A DNA stretch of 64,000 nucleotides from Cellulosimicrobium cellulans (GCF_016907755.1 NZ_JAFBCN010000001.1:682001-746000); one strand, 5' to 3'. Counted from the first letter of the stretch, positions 51,250 through 60,405 are shown. The notes: generated from the sequence alone by a model not told the origin. Translations and numbers: made by a program.

Positions 51250-53784
51250 GTGCAGCTCCACGGCGAGACCACCGCCGCGGCCGGCGAGACGGCCTCGGCA
51301 CCGAGCACGACGACCGCGACGACCGGCGTCGTCCCGACCGCGAGCCTGACCCTCCTGGAGAAGGCCGCGCTCCTGACGGGGAAGTCCGTGTGGGAGACGC
51401 ACGACGTCCCGCGGCTCGGCGTCCGCTCGCTCTGGCTGGCCGACGGTCCGCACGGCGTGCGCAAGCAGCTCGGCGCCGCCGACCACCTCGGCATCGCGGC
51501 CTCGCAGGAGGCCACGTGCTTCCCGACGGCCGCCGCCGTGGCGAACACGTGGGACGTCGACCTGGCCGAGCGCGTGGGCGCCGCGCTCGGCGGCGAGGCC
51601 GCGGCGCAGGACGTGGACGTGCTGCTCGGGCCGGGCCTCAACATCAAGCGGTCGCCGCTCGGCGGGCGCAACTTCGAGTACTTCTCCGAGGACCCGCTGC
51701 TCGCGGGCCGGATGGCCGCCGGGTACGTGCGCGGGATCCAGTCCCGCGGCGTCGCCGCGTGCCCCAAGCACTTCGCGGTGAACTCCCAGGAGCTGCGCCG
51801 CATGGTCTCGGACTCCGTGGTCGACGAGCGCACGCTGCGGGAGGTCTACCTCACGGCGTTCGGGATCGTGGTCGCGGAGGCCAGCCCCCGGACGGTCATG
51901 TCCTCATACAACCTCGTCAACGGCGTGTACGCCCACGAGGACCCGTTTCTCCTCACGCAGGTGCTGCGCCGCGAGTGGGGCTTCGACGGCGCCGTCGTCT
52001 CCGACTGGGGCGGGTCGAACGACGTCGTCGCCGCCGCCGCGGCGGGCGGGACGCTCGAGATGCCCGCGGCCGGGCTCGGCTCGGCGCGCCAGCTCGTGGA
52101 CGCGGTGCGGTCCGGACGCCTCGACGAGGCCGACCTCGACGCGCGCGCCGACGAGGTGCTGCGCCTCGTCGCCGCGGCCCGCGAGCCCGGCACCGCCCCT
52201 GCCGTGGGCGTCGACGCGCACCACGCGCTCGCCCGCGAGGTCGCGGCGCGCTCGGCGGTGCTGCTCAAGAACGAGGACGCGATCCTGCCGCTCGCCGCGG
52301 GGACCCGGGTCGCGGTCGTCGGCGACTTCGCGCGCACCCCGCGCTACCAGGGCTCCGGCTCCTCCGCGGTGAACCCGACCCGCCTCGACAGCGTGCTCGA
52401 CGTGATCGGGGGCTCGGGCCTCGACCTGACGTCGTTCGCCCCCGGCTTCCACCGCGACGGCACGCCCGACGCCGCGCTGCGCGACGAGGCCGTCGAGGCC
52501 GCGCGCGGCGCCGACGTCGTGCTCCTCTTCCTCGGCCTGGACGAGATCGCGGAGTCGGAGGGCCTGGACCGCTCGACGCTCGCGCTGCACCGGGCGCAGG
52601 TCGAGGTGCTCCAGGCGGTCGCCGCGGCGAACCCCGCCACGGTCGTGGTGCTGGCCGGCGGCGGGGCGATCTCCACCCCGTGGCTCGGCTCGGCCCGCGC
52701 GCTCGTGCACGGCTACCTCTCCGGGCAGGCCGGGGCCGGAGGGATCCTCGACGTGCTCACGGGCGTCGTCAACCCCTCCGGGCGGCTCGCGGAGACGCTG
52801 CCGGTGCGGCTCGCGGACACCCCGACCGCCGGGTCGTTCCCCGCGACCGGGCGCACCGCGGTCTACCGCGAGGGTCTGTACGTCGGCTACCGGTACTACA
52901 CGAGCGCCGACGTCCCCGTGGCGTTCCCGTTCGGGTTCGGTCTGTCGTACACGACGTTCGCGCACTCGGGCCTCGTGGTCGACAGCAGCCCTGCGACGGG
53001 TACTGCGACGGGTACCGCGACGGATGCTGCGACGGTCACCGCGACCGTGACGGTGACGAACACCGGGACGGTCGCCGGGGCCGACGTCGTGCAGGTCTAC
53101 GTGCGCCGCGAGACGCCGGGGGTCCACCGCCCGGTCCGCACGCTCGCGGGCTTCGCGCGCGTCGAGCTCGCGCCCGGCGAGTCGCGCACGGTCACCGTGC
53201 CCCTCGGGGACGCGGCGTTCCGGCACTGGGACGTCGAGACGGGCGCGTGGCAGGTCGAGCAGGGCGCGTGGTCGGTGCTGGTCGGCTCGCACGTGGACGA
53301 CCTGCCGCTCGGGGCGACGGTCGAGCTCGCCGGCACGGTGCCGCCCCGCACCGAGGACGACCTGCCGGAGCCGTACCGCACCGGGCGGGTCCACGACGTG
53401 TCGGACGCCCAGTTCGCGGCGCTCCTGGGCCGCCCCGTCCCGACGGCGGCCTGGTCCGGTCCCCTGGGCGTGAACGACCCGCTCTCGCGCCTCGCGGACG
53501 CGCGCTCGCCGCTCGCCCGCCTCGCGTTCCGGATCCTGTCCTGGCGGCGCGACGCCGCGGACCGCAAGGGGACGCCGGACCTCAACATCCTGTTCCTGCT
53601 CAACATGCCGTTCCGGGCCATCGGGAAGATGACCGGCGGCCTGGTCGACGCCGCGATGGTCGACGGCATCGTCCGCATCGTCAACGGCCACTTCTTCCGC
53701 GGCACCGGCGCCGTCCTGCGCGGCTTCGTCCGCAACCGCCGTGCCGACCGTCGAACCGCGCGGACCCTCCGCGGCGACGCCTGA
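51250..53784 (+). CDS. Glycoside hydrolase family 3 beta-glucosidase with C-terminal extension
   Basis: 844 residues from GTG 51250 (AAGGAG upstream). Normal domain order: catalytic barrel with LWLADGPHGVRKQ, IKRSPLGGRNFEYFSEDP, CPKHFAVNSQE and nucleophile Asp252 in AVVSDWGGSND; then the GH3_C domain (AVLLKNEDAILPLAAG); then a fibronectin III-like domain (TVTNTGTVAGADVVQVYV). No signal peptide is visible, so it is probably cytoplasmic, acting on imported oligosaccharides. About 130 extra residues (SDAQFAALLGRPVP ... NILFLLNMPFRAIGKMTGGL) form a moderately hydrophobic C-terminal extension seen in some GH3 enzymes. A 12-bp tandem repeat lies in the linker. Confidence 0.9.
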   Translation: MQLHGETTAAAGETASAPSTTTATTGVVPTASLTLLEKAALLTGKSVWETHDVPRLGVRSLWLADGPHGVRKQLGAADHLGIAASQEATCFPTAAAVANTWDVDLAERVGAALGGEAAAQDVDVLLGPGLNIKRSPLGGRNFEYFSEDPLLAGRMAAGYVRGIQSRGVAACPKHFAVNSQELRRMVSDSVVDERTLREVYLTAFGIVVAEASPRTVMSSYNLVNGVYAHEDPFLLTQVLRREWGFDGAVVSDWGGSNDVVAAAAAGGTLEMPAAGLGSARQLVDAVRSGRLDEADLDARADEVLRLVAAAREPGTAPAVGVDAHHALAREVAARSAVLLKNEDAILPLAAGTRVAVVGDFARTPRYQGSGSSAVNPTRLDSVLDVIGGSGLDLTSFAPGFHRDGTPDAALRDEAVEAARGADVVLLFLGLDEIAESEGLDRSTLALHRAQVEVLQAVAAANPATVVVLAGGGAISTPWLGSARALVHGYLSGQAGAGGILDVLTGVVNPSGRLAETLPVRLADTPTAGSFPATGRTAVYREGLYVGYRYYTSADVPVAFPFGFGLSYTTFAHSGLVVDSSPATGTATGTATDAATVTATVTVTNTGTVAGADVVQVYVRRETPGVHRPVRTLAGFARVELAPGESRTVTVPLGDAAFRHWDVETGAWQVEQGAWSVLVGSHVDDLPLGATVELAGTVPPRTEDDLPEPYRTGRVHDVSDAQFAALLGRPVPTAAWSGPLGVNDPLSRLADARSPLARLAFRILSWRRDAADRKGTPDLNILFLLNMPFRAIGKMTGGLVDAAMVDGIVRIVNGHFFRGTGAVLRGFVRNRRADRRTARTLRGDA
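52993..53052 (+). repeat. 12-bp tandem repeat in a GH3 linker
   Basis: Five units of GCGACGGGTACY-like sequence (52993-53052) encode the ATGT-ATGT-ATDA-ATVT-ATVT stretch just before the fibronectin III-like domain. In-frame copy changes would only alter linker length. Confidence 0.7.
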
Positions 53785-53804
53785 CCCGCTCGAAGGGAAG
53801 ACCC

Positions 53805-54443
53805 ATGTTCACCCGCCTCCGCGACGCCTGGCGCCGGTTCTCCGAGAAGCGACCGGGGACCGCGCAGTTCGTCGTCTTCTTCGTGCTGAGCAACGGCATC
53901 ACCGTGCTGCAGCTCGCGCTCATGCCCCTCATCAAGTGGGTCTTCGGCATGACCGCCCTGGTGGACGTGGCCTTCCAGGTCTGGCCGATCGGGACGAACC
54001 CGGACGGGTCGACGTACTACGTCTTCGACTACGCCGCCGGCCCGCTCCCGGGCGGCGGCGGTGGGCTGGCATACTTCCTCGCCGTGCAGATCACCTTGCT
54101 GGTGGCGCAGGTGATCAACTTCTTCGCTCAGCGCAACATCACGTTCAAGTCCAACTCGTCGGTCGCGAAGGCCGCGCTCTGGTACACCATCGCGTACGTC
54201 GTCATCTCCATCGCCGCCGCCGCCGCGCAGGGCCTGTACAAGACGCCGATCTACGAGCTGTTCATCGACACGTGGGGCCTGGGCGCCGCGGGCGAGACCC
54301 TCGCGGACTTCACGACGATGATCATCAACGCGGCGATCTCGTTCTGGGTGTTCTTCCCGATCTTCAAGGTCATCTTCAAGCAGGTGCCCGAGGTGCCGGC
54401 CACGCCGGAGGCGGAGCACGCCGGAGAGGTGCGTGCGTCGTGA
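53805..54443 (+). CDS. GtrA-like membrane protein
   Basis: 212 residues, GAAGGGAAG before ATG 53805, 20 bases after the GH3 stop. Four membrane helices are visible. The first (FVVFFVLSNGITVLQLALMP) and the NFFAQRNITFKS motif before the third fit the GtrA family, thought to flip polyprenyl-linked sugars or assist glycosyltransferases. A long outside loop after helix 1 (WPIGTNPDGSTYYVFDYAAG) is larger than in most relatives. It is followed by a glycosyltransferase gene with a GTGA overlap, so the pair likely modifies a cell-envelope glycan. Confidence 0.78.
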   Translation: MFTRLRDAWRRFSEKRPGTAQFVVFFVLSNGITVLQLALMPLIKWVFGMTALVDVAFQVWPIGTNPDGSTYYVFDYAAGPLPGGGGGLAYFLAVQITLLVAQVINFFAQRNITFKSNSSVAKAALWYTIAYVVISIAAAAAQGLYKTPIYELFIDTWGLGAAGETLADFTTMIINAAISFWVFFPIFKVIFKQVPEVPATPEAEHAGEVRAS

Positions 54444-55483
54444 CCCCGCTCCTGACCGTCGTGGTCCCGGCGTACAACGCCGAGCCCTACCTGGCGCGCG
54501 CCCTCGACTCGCTCGTGGGGTTCGGGCCCGAGGTGGAGGTCCTCGTCGTCGACGACGGCTCGACCGACGGCACGGCGGCGCTCGCGCAGGGCTACGCCGA
54601 GCGGCACCCGGGCGAGGTGCACGTGCTCCGCAAGGCCAACGGCGGGCACGGCTCGGCGATCAACACCGGCCTCGACCACGCCCGGGGGGAGTACCTCAAG
54701 GTCGTGGACGCCGACGACTGGGTGGACCGCGCCGCCCTCGCGCAGGTGCTCGCGACGCTGCGCGGGTTCGTGCGCCGGTTCGTGGACCCCGACGGCCCCG
54801 GTGGAGCGCCGGTCGACCTGTTGGTGAGCAACTTCGTCTACGAGAAGGTCGGCAAGCGCGTCAAGACGGCCGTCCGGTACCGCGGGGCGCTGCCGCGCGG
54901 CCGCGTGCTCACGTGGTCGCAGACCCGGCGGTTCGCCAAGCGCCAGTACATGATGATGCACGCGCTGATGTACCGGACCCAGGTGCTGCGCGACGCGGGC
55001 CTGCGGCTGCCCGAGCACACGTTCTACGTGGACAACCTGTACGCTCTCGTGCCGCTCGCGCACGTGCGCACGCTGTACTACCTCGACGTCGACCTCTACC
55101 GGTACTTCATCGGCCGCGAGGACCAGTCCGTGCACGAGGCGGTCATGCTCAAGCGGCTCGACCAGCAGCTCCGCGTCAACTGGCTCATGCTCGAGCACGT
55201 CTCCCGGACCCCGGTCACCGACCGGCGCCTGCGCCGCTACCTGCTCCACTACGTGGAGATCATCTGCGCGGTGTCGTCGATCCTGCTGGTCCGCGCCGGG
55301 ACGCCCGCGTGCCTCGTGGAGAAGGAGCGGCTCTGGTCGCGCCTGCGCGCCCAGGACCCCGAGCTCTACCACCAGGTCCGCTGGTCGGGCCTCGGGCAGA
55401 TCGCCAACCTCCCCGGCCCGGCGGGCCGGCGCGTGACGGTCCTCGCCTACCGCGTCGCGCAGCGCGCCATCGGCTTCAGCTGA
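54440..55483 (+). CDS. Family 2 glycosyltransferase
   Basis: 347 residues from GTG 54440, overlapping the GtrA-like stop as GTGA. The GT2 fold is seen in LLTVVVPAYNAEPYLARALD, VLVVDDGSTDGTAALA, and YLKVVDADDWVD, which holds the DxD metal site. KANGGHGSAINTGLDHARGE is the acceptor-side motif. No clear membrane helix is seen, so it is soluble or peripheral. It transfers a sugar from a nucleotide donor to a lipid or glycan; the donor is unknown. With GtrA it probably makes or extends a surface glycan, perhaps the one trimmed by the GH3 enzymes upstream. Confidence 0.9.
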   Translation: MTPLLTVVVPAYNAEPYLARALDSLVGFGPEVEVLVVDDGSTDGTAALAQGYAERHPGEVHVLRKANGGHGSAINTGLDHARGEYLKVVDADDWVDRAALAQVLATLRGFVRRFVDPDGPGGAPVDLLVSNFVYEKVGKRVKTAVRYRGALPRGRVLTWSQTRRFAKRQYMMMHALMYRTQVLRDAGLRLPEHTFYVDNLYALVPLAHVRTLYYLDVDLYRYFIGREDQSVHEAVMLKRLDQQLRVNWLMLEHVSRTPVTDRRLRRYLLHYVEIICAVSSILLVRAGTPACLVEKERLWSRLRAQDPELYHQVRWSGLGQIANLPGPAGRRVTVLAYRVAQRAIGFS

Positions 55484-55522
55484 CCGCGTGCCCGACGGCG
55501 GGCGGCCGCGTCGCGATCCGCG

Positions 55523-55999
55523 TCACCGCTCGCCGCGGCGCTGCTGCTCGATGAGGGGGCGCAGGCGGTAGGGGATGAGCTCGCCCATCGACAGCGAGGT
55601 CTCCGTGCGCTCGACGCCGTCGATCGCGAGGATCGCGGCGTCGATGCGGAACAGGTGGTCGGTGTCGCGGCACGCGACGGTGACGCGCAGGTCGGCCGTC
55701 CCGCTGCGCCCGAACGCCTGCACGACCTCGGGGATGCGCGCGACGTCGTCGACGATCCGAGCGAGCTCCTTCTGGCGCACCTGGACCTCGACGAACGCCG
55801 TGAGCGGGTGCCCGAGCACGTGCGGGTCGATCCGCCGGTCGAGCGCGAGGAACGCGCCCTCGGCCTCCAGCCGCGCGAGGCGCGCGGCGACGGTGTTGCG
55901 AGAGATCCGCAGGCGGTCGGCGAGCGCGACGATCGTCGCCCGCGGGTCGTCGGCGAGGGCGAGCAGGAGGTCGAGGTCGACAGCGTCGGCGCTGTGCAT
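55523..55999 (-). CDS. Lrp/AsnC-family transcriptional regulator
   Basis: 158 residues from ATG 55999; TAGGGT ends 7 bases upstream (leaderless pattern), and GTG 56008 would overlap that box. The AsnC-type helix-turn-helix reads DLDLLLALADDPRATIVALADRLRISRNTVAARLARLEAEG. The C-terminal RAM/ligand domain shows AFVEVQV and GRSGTADLRVTVACRD. Lrp-type regulators respond to amino acids. It is divergent from the branched-chain oxoacid dehydrogenase operon, so it probably controls that operon like BkdR of pseudomonads. Confidence 0.92.
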   Translation of the reverse strand: MHSADAVDLDLLLALADDPRATIVALADRLRISRNTVAARLARLEAEGAFLALDRRIDPHVLGHPLTAFVEVQVRQKELARIVDDVARIPEVVQAFGRSGTADLRVTVACRDTDHLFRIDAAILAIDGVERTETSLSMGELIPYRLRPLIEQQRRGER

Positions 56000-56141
56000 G
56001 CTGCTCACCCTAGCCGAGTGACCGCGGTCACACTGCGCAGCGCGTCGGAGGTCGGTGGAGCCATGTGCGCGCCAGGGGTTACGTTCGCCCTACCTCGGTC
56101 CTCGACGGAGAGGACCGGCTCCCCGAGGTGAGGTGGCGACG

Positions 56142-57578
56142 ATGCCCAGCGAACCTGCGGTGCGGACCGGACCGACGGCGGCGACCCCGCCGAAGGCGCA
56201 GAACGGTCACCGGGCGGCAACCCCGCGCGACGCACGAGCAGACCGGAAGACCATGGCGCACGACGTGCGCCCGGACACGCCCGCCGCCCGGCGCGCGGGC
56301 GCCCCGGGCAGGCAGCCGCGCGCCGGTGACGCTCCCCGGGACGCCGGGGGCACGCCGTCGGGCACGACCCCGACCCTGCGCCTGCTGACCGAGGACGGCA
56401 CGCGGCTCCCGGACCCCGAGCTCGACCGGTGGCTCGCGGACCTCGACCCCGCGGCACCCGACGACGACGCGCGCGAGGCCGCCCGGACGACCCTCCTGCG
56501 GCTCTACGAGGACATGGTCGTCGCGCGGCGGATCGACGCCGAGGCGACGGCCCTCCAGCGCCAGGGCGAGCTCGCGCTGTGGCCCCCGCTGCTGGGCCAG
56601 GAGGCGGCGCAGGTCGGCTCGGCGCGCGCGCTGCGCGACGACGACTTCGTCTTCTCCTCCTACCGCGAGCACGCGGTCGCGCGGGTGCGCGGCGCCGAGC
56701 TCGTCGACCTGGTGCGCGTGTGGCGCGGCGTCGCGGTCTCCGGCTGGGACCCGTACGCGATCGGGATGGCGTCGCCGCAGGTCATCATCGGTGCGCAGAC
56801 GCTCCACGCGACGGGCTGGGCGATGGGCGTCCAGAACGACGTCGACGCCGGCCGGGTCGACGCGGCCGCCGGGCTCCCCGTGGGAGTCGCGTACCTCGGC
56901 GACGGCGCGATGAGCCAGGGCGACGTGAACGAGGCGTTCGTCTTCGCGTCCACGTACCGCTCGCCGGTCCTCTTCTTCTGCCAGAACAACCAGTGGGCGA
57001 TCTCCGAGCCGGTCGCGCTCCAGTCGCGCGTCCCGCTCGCCGACCGCGCCCGCGGGTTCGGCATGCCGGGCGTGCGCGTGGACGGCAACGACGTGCTCGC
57101 CGTGCTCGCCGTGACGCGCGCGGCGCTCGACCGCGCCCGCCACGACGACGGCCCGACGCTGATCGAGGCCGTCACGTACCGGATGGGCCCGCACACCACG
57201 GCCGACGACCCGAAGCGGTACCGCGACGCGGCCGAGGTCGAGGAGTGGACCGGGCGCGACCCGATCGCGCGGTTCGAGGCGTACCTGCGCTCCGTCGGTG
57301 TGCTCGACGACGCCCAGGCGGCGCGCGTGCAGGGCGTCGCCGACGCGGCGGCCGCCGAGCTGCGCGCCGGGTGCGTCGCACTCACCGACCCGCCGCCGCT
57401 GTCCCTCTTCGACCACGTCTACGCCGAGCCGCACCACGCGCTGGAGCGCGAGCGCGCCGAGTACGCGCACTACCTGGCGTCGTTCGGGGACGGGGACGAC
57501 GGCGCGGGCGGGCCGGGCGCCGCGGGCGACCGGGCGGCGTCGAGCACCGGGGCGACCGTGACGGGGGTGGCGCGATGA
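56142..57578 (+). CDS. Branched-chain 2-oxoacid dehydrogenase E1, alpha subunit
   Basis: 478 residues (ATG 56142 with GAGGTGG upstream; ATG 56253 also in frame). The first 80 residues are Pro/Ala/Arg-rich and disordered. The thiamine diphosphate site is GDGAMSQGDVNEAF followed by FFCQNN, the GDG-X(n)-NN motif. The E1alpha phosphorylation-loop region reads TYRMGPHTTADDPKRYRD. As in BCKDH and actinobacterial pyruvate dehydrogenase alpha, it decarboxylates the 2-oxoacid and passes the acyl to the lipoyl arm of E2. The carboxylase genes downstream favour a branched-chain substrate. It overlaps the beta subunit gene as ATGA. Confidence 0.92.
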   Translation: MPSEPAVRTGPTAATPPKAQNGHRAATPRDARADRKTMAHDVRPDTPAARRAGAPGRQPRAGDAPRDAGGTPSGTTPTLRLLTEDGTRLPDPELDRWLADLDPAAPDDDAREAARTTLLRLYEDMVVARRIDAEATALQRQGELALWPPLLGQEAAQVGSARALRDDDFVFSSYREHAVARVRGAELVDLVRVWRGVAVSGWDPYAIGMASPQVIIGAQTLHATGWAMGVQNDVDAGRVDAAAGLPVGVAYLGDGAMSQGDVNEAFVFASTYRSPVLFFCQNNQWAISEPVALQSRVPLADRARGFGMPGVRVDGNDVLAVLAVTRAALDRARHDDGPTLIEAVTYRMGPHTTADDPKRYRDAAEVEEWTGRDPIARFEAYLRSVGVLDDAQAARVQGVADAAAAELRAGCVALTDPPPLSLFDHVYAEPHHALERERAEYAHYLASFGDGDDGAGGPGAAGDRAASSTGATVTGVAR

Positions 57579-58651
57579 GCACCCTCACCGTCGCGAAGGC
57601 GCTCGGCGCGGGGCTGCGCCGCGCGATGACCGACGACGACCGTGTGGTCGTCATGGGCGAGGACGTCGGCCGGCTCGGCGGCGTCTATCGCGTGACCGAC
57701 GGGCTCCAGGCGGAGTTCGGGCCGCGCCGCGTGCTCGACACGCCGCTCGCGGAGTCGGGGATCATCGGGACGGCCGTCGGGCTCGCGTACCGCGGCTACC
57801 GGCCGGTGTGCGAGATCCAGTTCGACGGCTTCGTGTTCGTCGCGTTCGACCAGATCCTGTCCCAGCTCGCCAAGATGCACGCACGGACGGGCGGGAAGGT
57901 GCGCCTGCCGATCACGATCCGCATCCCCGTCGGCGGCGGGATCGGCGCGGCCGAGCACCACTCCGAGTCGCCCGAGGCGCTGTTCGCGCACGTCGCGGGC
58001 CTGCGCGTGGTGTCCGTCGCGAACCCGCAGGACGCGTACACCGTGCTCCGCCAGGCCGTCGCGTGCGACGACCCGGTGATCTTCTTCGAGCCCAAGCGGC
58101 GGTACCACCTCAAGGGCGAGGTCGACCTCGACCCCGTCGACCCGCTGCCCATGGACCGGGCGCGCGTCGTGCGGGAGGGCCACGACGTCACCCTCGTCAC
58201 GTGGGGCGGCCTCGTCGGGACCGCGCTCGACGCCGCCGTCGCCGCGTCCGACGACGGCGTGTCCGTCGAGGTGGTCGACCTGCGCTCGCTCTCGCCGATC
58301 GACCACGACACCGTCGCGGCGTCCGTCCGCAAGACGGGTCGCGTCGTCGTGACGCACGAGGCGCCGCGGCAGGCCGGGCTCGGCGCGGAGATCGCCGCGA
58401 CCGTGACCGACCGCTGCTTCGAGTACCTCGAGGCCGCGCCCGTCCGCGTCACCGGCCACGGCATGCCGTACCCGCCCGCCAAGCTCGAGGGCCACTACCT
58501 GCCCGACCTCGACCGCATCCTCGACGGCGTCGACCGCGTCCTGGGGCGGGTCGAGCCGTTCGTGCCGTCGTCCGTGCCCGACGCCGCGGCGCCGGTCGGG
58601 GCTCCCGGGTCGCGCGGCGCGACCCGCACCGTCGAGGCGGTGGCCCGATGA
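57575..58651 (+). CDS. Branched-chain 2-oxoacid dehydrogenase E1, beta subunit
   Basis: 358 residues, ATGA overlap with E1alpha. Family signatures are VVVMGEDVGRLGGVYRVTDG, RVLDTPLAESGIIGTAVGLA, and QFDGFVFVAFDQI, with the potassium-binding IPVGGGIGAAEHHSESPEA following. The C-terminal domain begins VSVEVVDLRSLSPIDHDT. It completes the thiamine-dependent heterotetramer with the alpha subunit. The last 30 residues are an unusual Ala/Pro/Gly tail. It overlaps E2 as ATGATG. Confidence 0.93.
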   Translation: MSTLTVAKALGAGLRRAMTDDDRVVVMGEDVGRLGGVYRVTDGLQAEFGPRRVLDTPLAESGIIGTAVGLAYRGYRPVCEIQFDGFVFVAFDQILSQLAKMHARTGGKVRLPITIRIPVGGGIGAAEHHSESPEALFAHVAGLRVVSVANPQDAYTVLRQAVACDDPVIFFEPKRRYHLKGEVDLDPVDPLPMDRARVVREGHDVTLVTWGGLVGTALDAAVAASDDGVSVEVVDLRSLSPIDHDTVAASVRKTGRVVVTHEAPRQAGLGAEIAATVTDRCFEYLEAAPVRVTGHGMPYPPAKLEGHYLPDLDRILDGVDRVLGRVEPFVPSSVPDAAAPVGAPGSRGATRTVEAVAR

Positions 58652-60405
58652 TGACGATGCGCGAGTTCCGCCTCCCCGACCTCGGGGAGGGCCTCACCGA
58701 GTCCGACATCGTCAGCTGGCACGTCCACGCGGGCGACCACGTCGAGCTCAACCAGGTCATCGCCGAGGTCGAGACGGCCAAGGCCCTCGTCGACCTCCCG
58801 TCCCCGTACGCGGGCGTCGTCGCGTCGCTGCACGCGGAGGAGGGCCAGACCGTCACGGTCGGCGCCCCCTTGGTGACGTTCGAGATCGACGACGGTACCC
58901 CCGCCACCCCGCAGGCCGCCGAACCCGGGGTTGGGGGGCAGCCGGACCCCACGGTCGCGTCGAACCCCGGGCTCGGCGGCGAACCGATCCCCGGCAAGCC
59001 CGGGGTCGCGGGCGGTCCCGGCCTGGCGCCGCCCGTCTCGACGGCGTCCGCCGCGGCGGTGTCCGACGACGGGCCCGAGCCGAACCTCGTCGGGTACGGC
59101 GCTCGCCCGGACCGCGTCGGTCGCCCGACGCGCCGACCTCGCCGGCCCACCGGCGGTGCCGAACCCGGGGTTTCGCGCCACGACAGCACCGTGACGACCC
59201 GCAACCCCGGGCTCGGCGGCGCGACCGCGCCCGGTGACCGTGGCCGGGCGGTGGAGCGGCCGCGGTCGACGCCGCCGGTGCGGGCGCTCGCGAAGAAGCT
59301 CGGCGTGCGCATCGACCGCGTGGACGGCACGGGTCCGGACGGGCTCATCACGCGCGACGACGTCCTCGCGGCGGTGAGCTGCCACCGCGACGCCGTGCGG
59401 CCGCCGCGCGACGCCCACGGCACGCTCGCCGCCTCGACCGCCTCGACCGCCTCGACCGCGTCGACCGCGTCGACCGACGCTCCGACGGCGCCCGCGGACG
59501 AGAGGGGAGTAATGGCCCCGCGAGAGCCCGGGCGAGGGGCAACGTCTCCCGTCTCGGCGGACGCCGGTGCCGACGCGGGGGCCGGGCTCGAGCCCGAGGT
59601 CGTGCCGGTGCGCGGGGTGCGCAAGCACACCGCGGCGGCGATGGTGGCGAGCGCGTTCACGGCGCCGCACGCGACGGTGTTCCTCACGGTCGACGTGACG
59701 CGCAGCGTCGAGCTCCTGGAGCGCCTGCGGACCCACCGCCTCGCGCGGGGCGCGCGGATCACCGTGCTGGCGCTCGCGGCCCGCGCGCTGTGCCTCGCGC
59801 TGCCGCGCCACCCCGCGCTCAACAGCGCGTGGCACGACCTCCCGGACGGTTCCGCGGAGATCGTGCGGCACCGCCGCGTTCACCTGGGGATCGCGGTCGC
59901 GACGGACCGGGGGCTGGTCGTGCCGCACGTGCCCGACGCGCAGGACCTCGACCTGCCCGACCTCGCCGCCGAGCTCACCGACCTCACGGTCACGGCGCGC
60001 GACGGCCGGACGACGCCCGAGCGCCTCACCGGCGGGACGATCTCGATCACCAACGTCGGGGTGTTCGGCGTCGACGCGGGGACGCCCATCCTCGTGCCCG
60101 GCGAGGCGGCGATCCTCGGCCTGGGCGCGGTGCGGCGTCGGCCGTGGGAGCACGACGGCGAGGTCGCGCTGCGCGACGTCGTCACGCTGAGCCTGTCGTT
60201 CGACCACCGCGTGGTCGACGGCGAGCAGGGCGCGCGCTTCCTCGCCGACCTCGGCGCGCTGCTCGAGGACCCTGCCCTGGCCCTCCTGGCGAGCGGTCCG
60301 CCCCCTGGCGGTGGCGTGACACTCGGCCGAACCCGGGGTTCTACGCCATCGAGCGCCGTCGGTGACCCACAGCCCCGGGTTCGGCAGGGAGGGGTGACCG
60401 GATGA
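58648..60405 (+). CDS. Dihydrolipoamide acyltransferase (E2) with repeat-bearing linkers
   Basis: 585 residues, ATGA overlap with E1beta. The lipoyl domain has [13 protein letters not shown] with the lipoylated Lys45. The peripheral-subunit-binding domain is [21 protein letters not shown]. The catalytic CoA-acyltransferase domain ends [18 protein letters not shown], with His520 and Asp524. It transfers the acyl group to CoA in the branched-chain complex core. The two linkers are long and low-complexity: the first holds two 60-bp palindromic elements, the second an AST tandem repeat, and a third palindromic element makes up part of the C-terminus. No E3 gene is in the window. It overlaps the carboxyltransferase as ATGA. 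Confidence 0.92.
   Translation: MMTMREFRLPDLGEGLTESDIVSWHVHAGDHVELNQVIAEVETAKALVDLPSPYAGVVASLHAEEGQTVTVGAPLVTFEIDDGTPATPQAAEPGVGGQPDPTVASNPGLGGEPIPGKPGVAGGPGLAPPVSTASAAAVSDDGPEPNLVGYGARPDRVGRPTRRPRRPTGGAEPGVSRHDSTVTTRNPGLGGATAPGDRGRAVERPRSTPPVRALAKKLGVRIDRVDGTGPDGLITRDDVLAAVSCHRDAVRPPRDAHGTLAASTASTASTASTASTDAPTAPADERGVMAPREPGRGATSPVSADAGADAGAGLEPEVVPVRGVRKHTAAAMVASAFTAPHATVFLTVDVTRSVELLERLRTHRLARGARITVLALAARALCLALPRHPALNSAWHDLPDGSAEIVRHRRVHLGIAVATDRGLVVPHVPDAQDLDLPDLAAELTDLTVTARDGRTTPERLTGGTISITNVGVFGVDAGTPILVPGEAAILGLGAVRRRPWEHDGEVALRDVVTLSLSFDHRVVDGEQGARFLADLGALLEDPALALLASGPPPGGGVTLGRTRGSTPSSAVGDPQPRVRQGGVTG
58918..58977 (+). repeat. 60-bp palindromic element, copy 1 (coding, E2 linker)
   Basis: A 15-base arm GCCGAACCCGGGGTT (58918-58932), 30-base spacer, and near-complement AACCCCGGGCTCGGC (58963-58977). 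It is exactly 20 codons and encodes [20 protein letters not shown] inside the first E2 linker. A partial left arm follows near 58995. Confidence 0.8.
59158..59217 (+). repeat. 60-bp palindromic element, copy 2 (coding, E2 linker)
   Basis: Arms identical to copy 1 (59158-59172 and 59203-59217), again with a 30-base spacer, in the same frame. It encodes [20 protein letters not shown]. The spacer differs from copy 1 but shares an early CGCCA and a late GACCC with copy 3. Confidence 0.8.
59431..59475 (+). repeat. 9-bp tandem repeat in second E2 linker
   Basis: Five units of GCSTCGACC encode AST repeated five times between the subunit-binding and catalytic domains. It is a simple in-frame microsatellite in a flexible linker. 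Confidence 0.8.
60326..60385 (+). repeat. 60-bp palindromic element, copy 3 (coding, E2 C-terminus)
   Basis: Left arm identical to copies 1 and 2 (60326-60340), 30-base spacer, right arm AGCCCCGGGTTCGGC (60371-60385). It is read in a different frame from copies 1 and 2, giving [20 protein letters not shown], so protein-level selection cannot explain the similarity. Confidence 0.8.

Noticed and set aside
53805-55483. Phage-type GtrAB serotype conversion cassette
   Set aside because: There is a GtrA-like protein and a GT2, but no integrase, attachment site or Gtr-type third gene, and both are coupled to chromosomal GH3 genes with native base composition.
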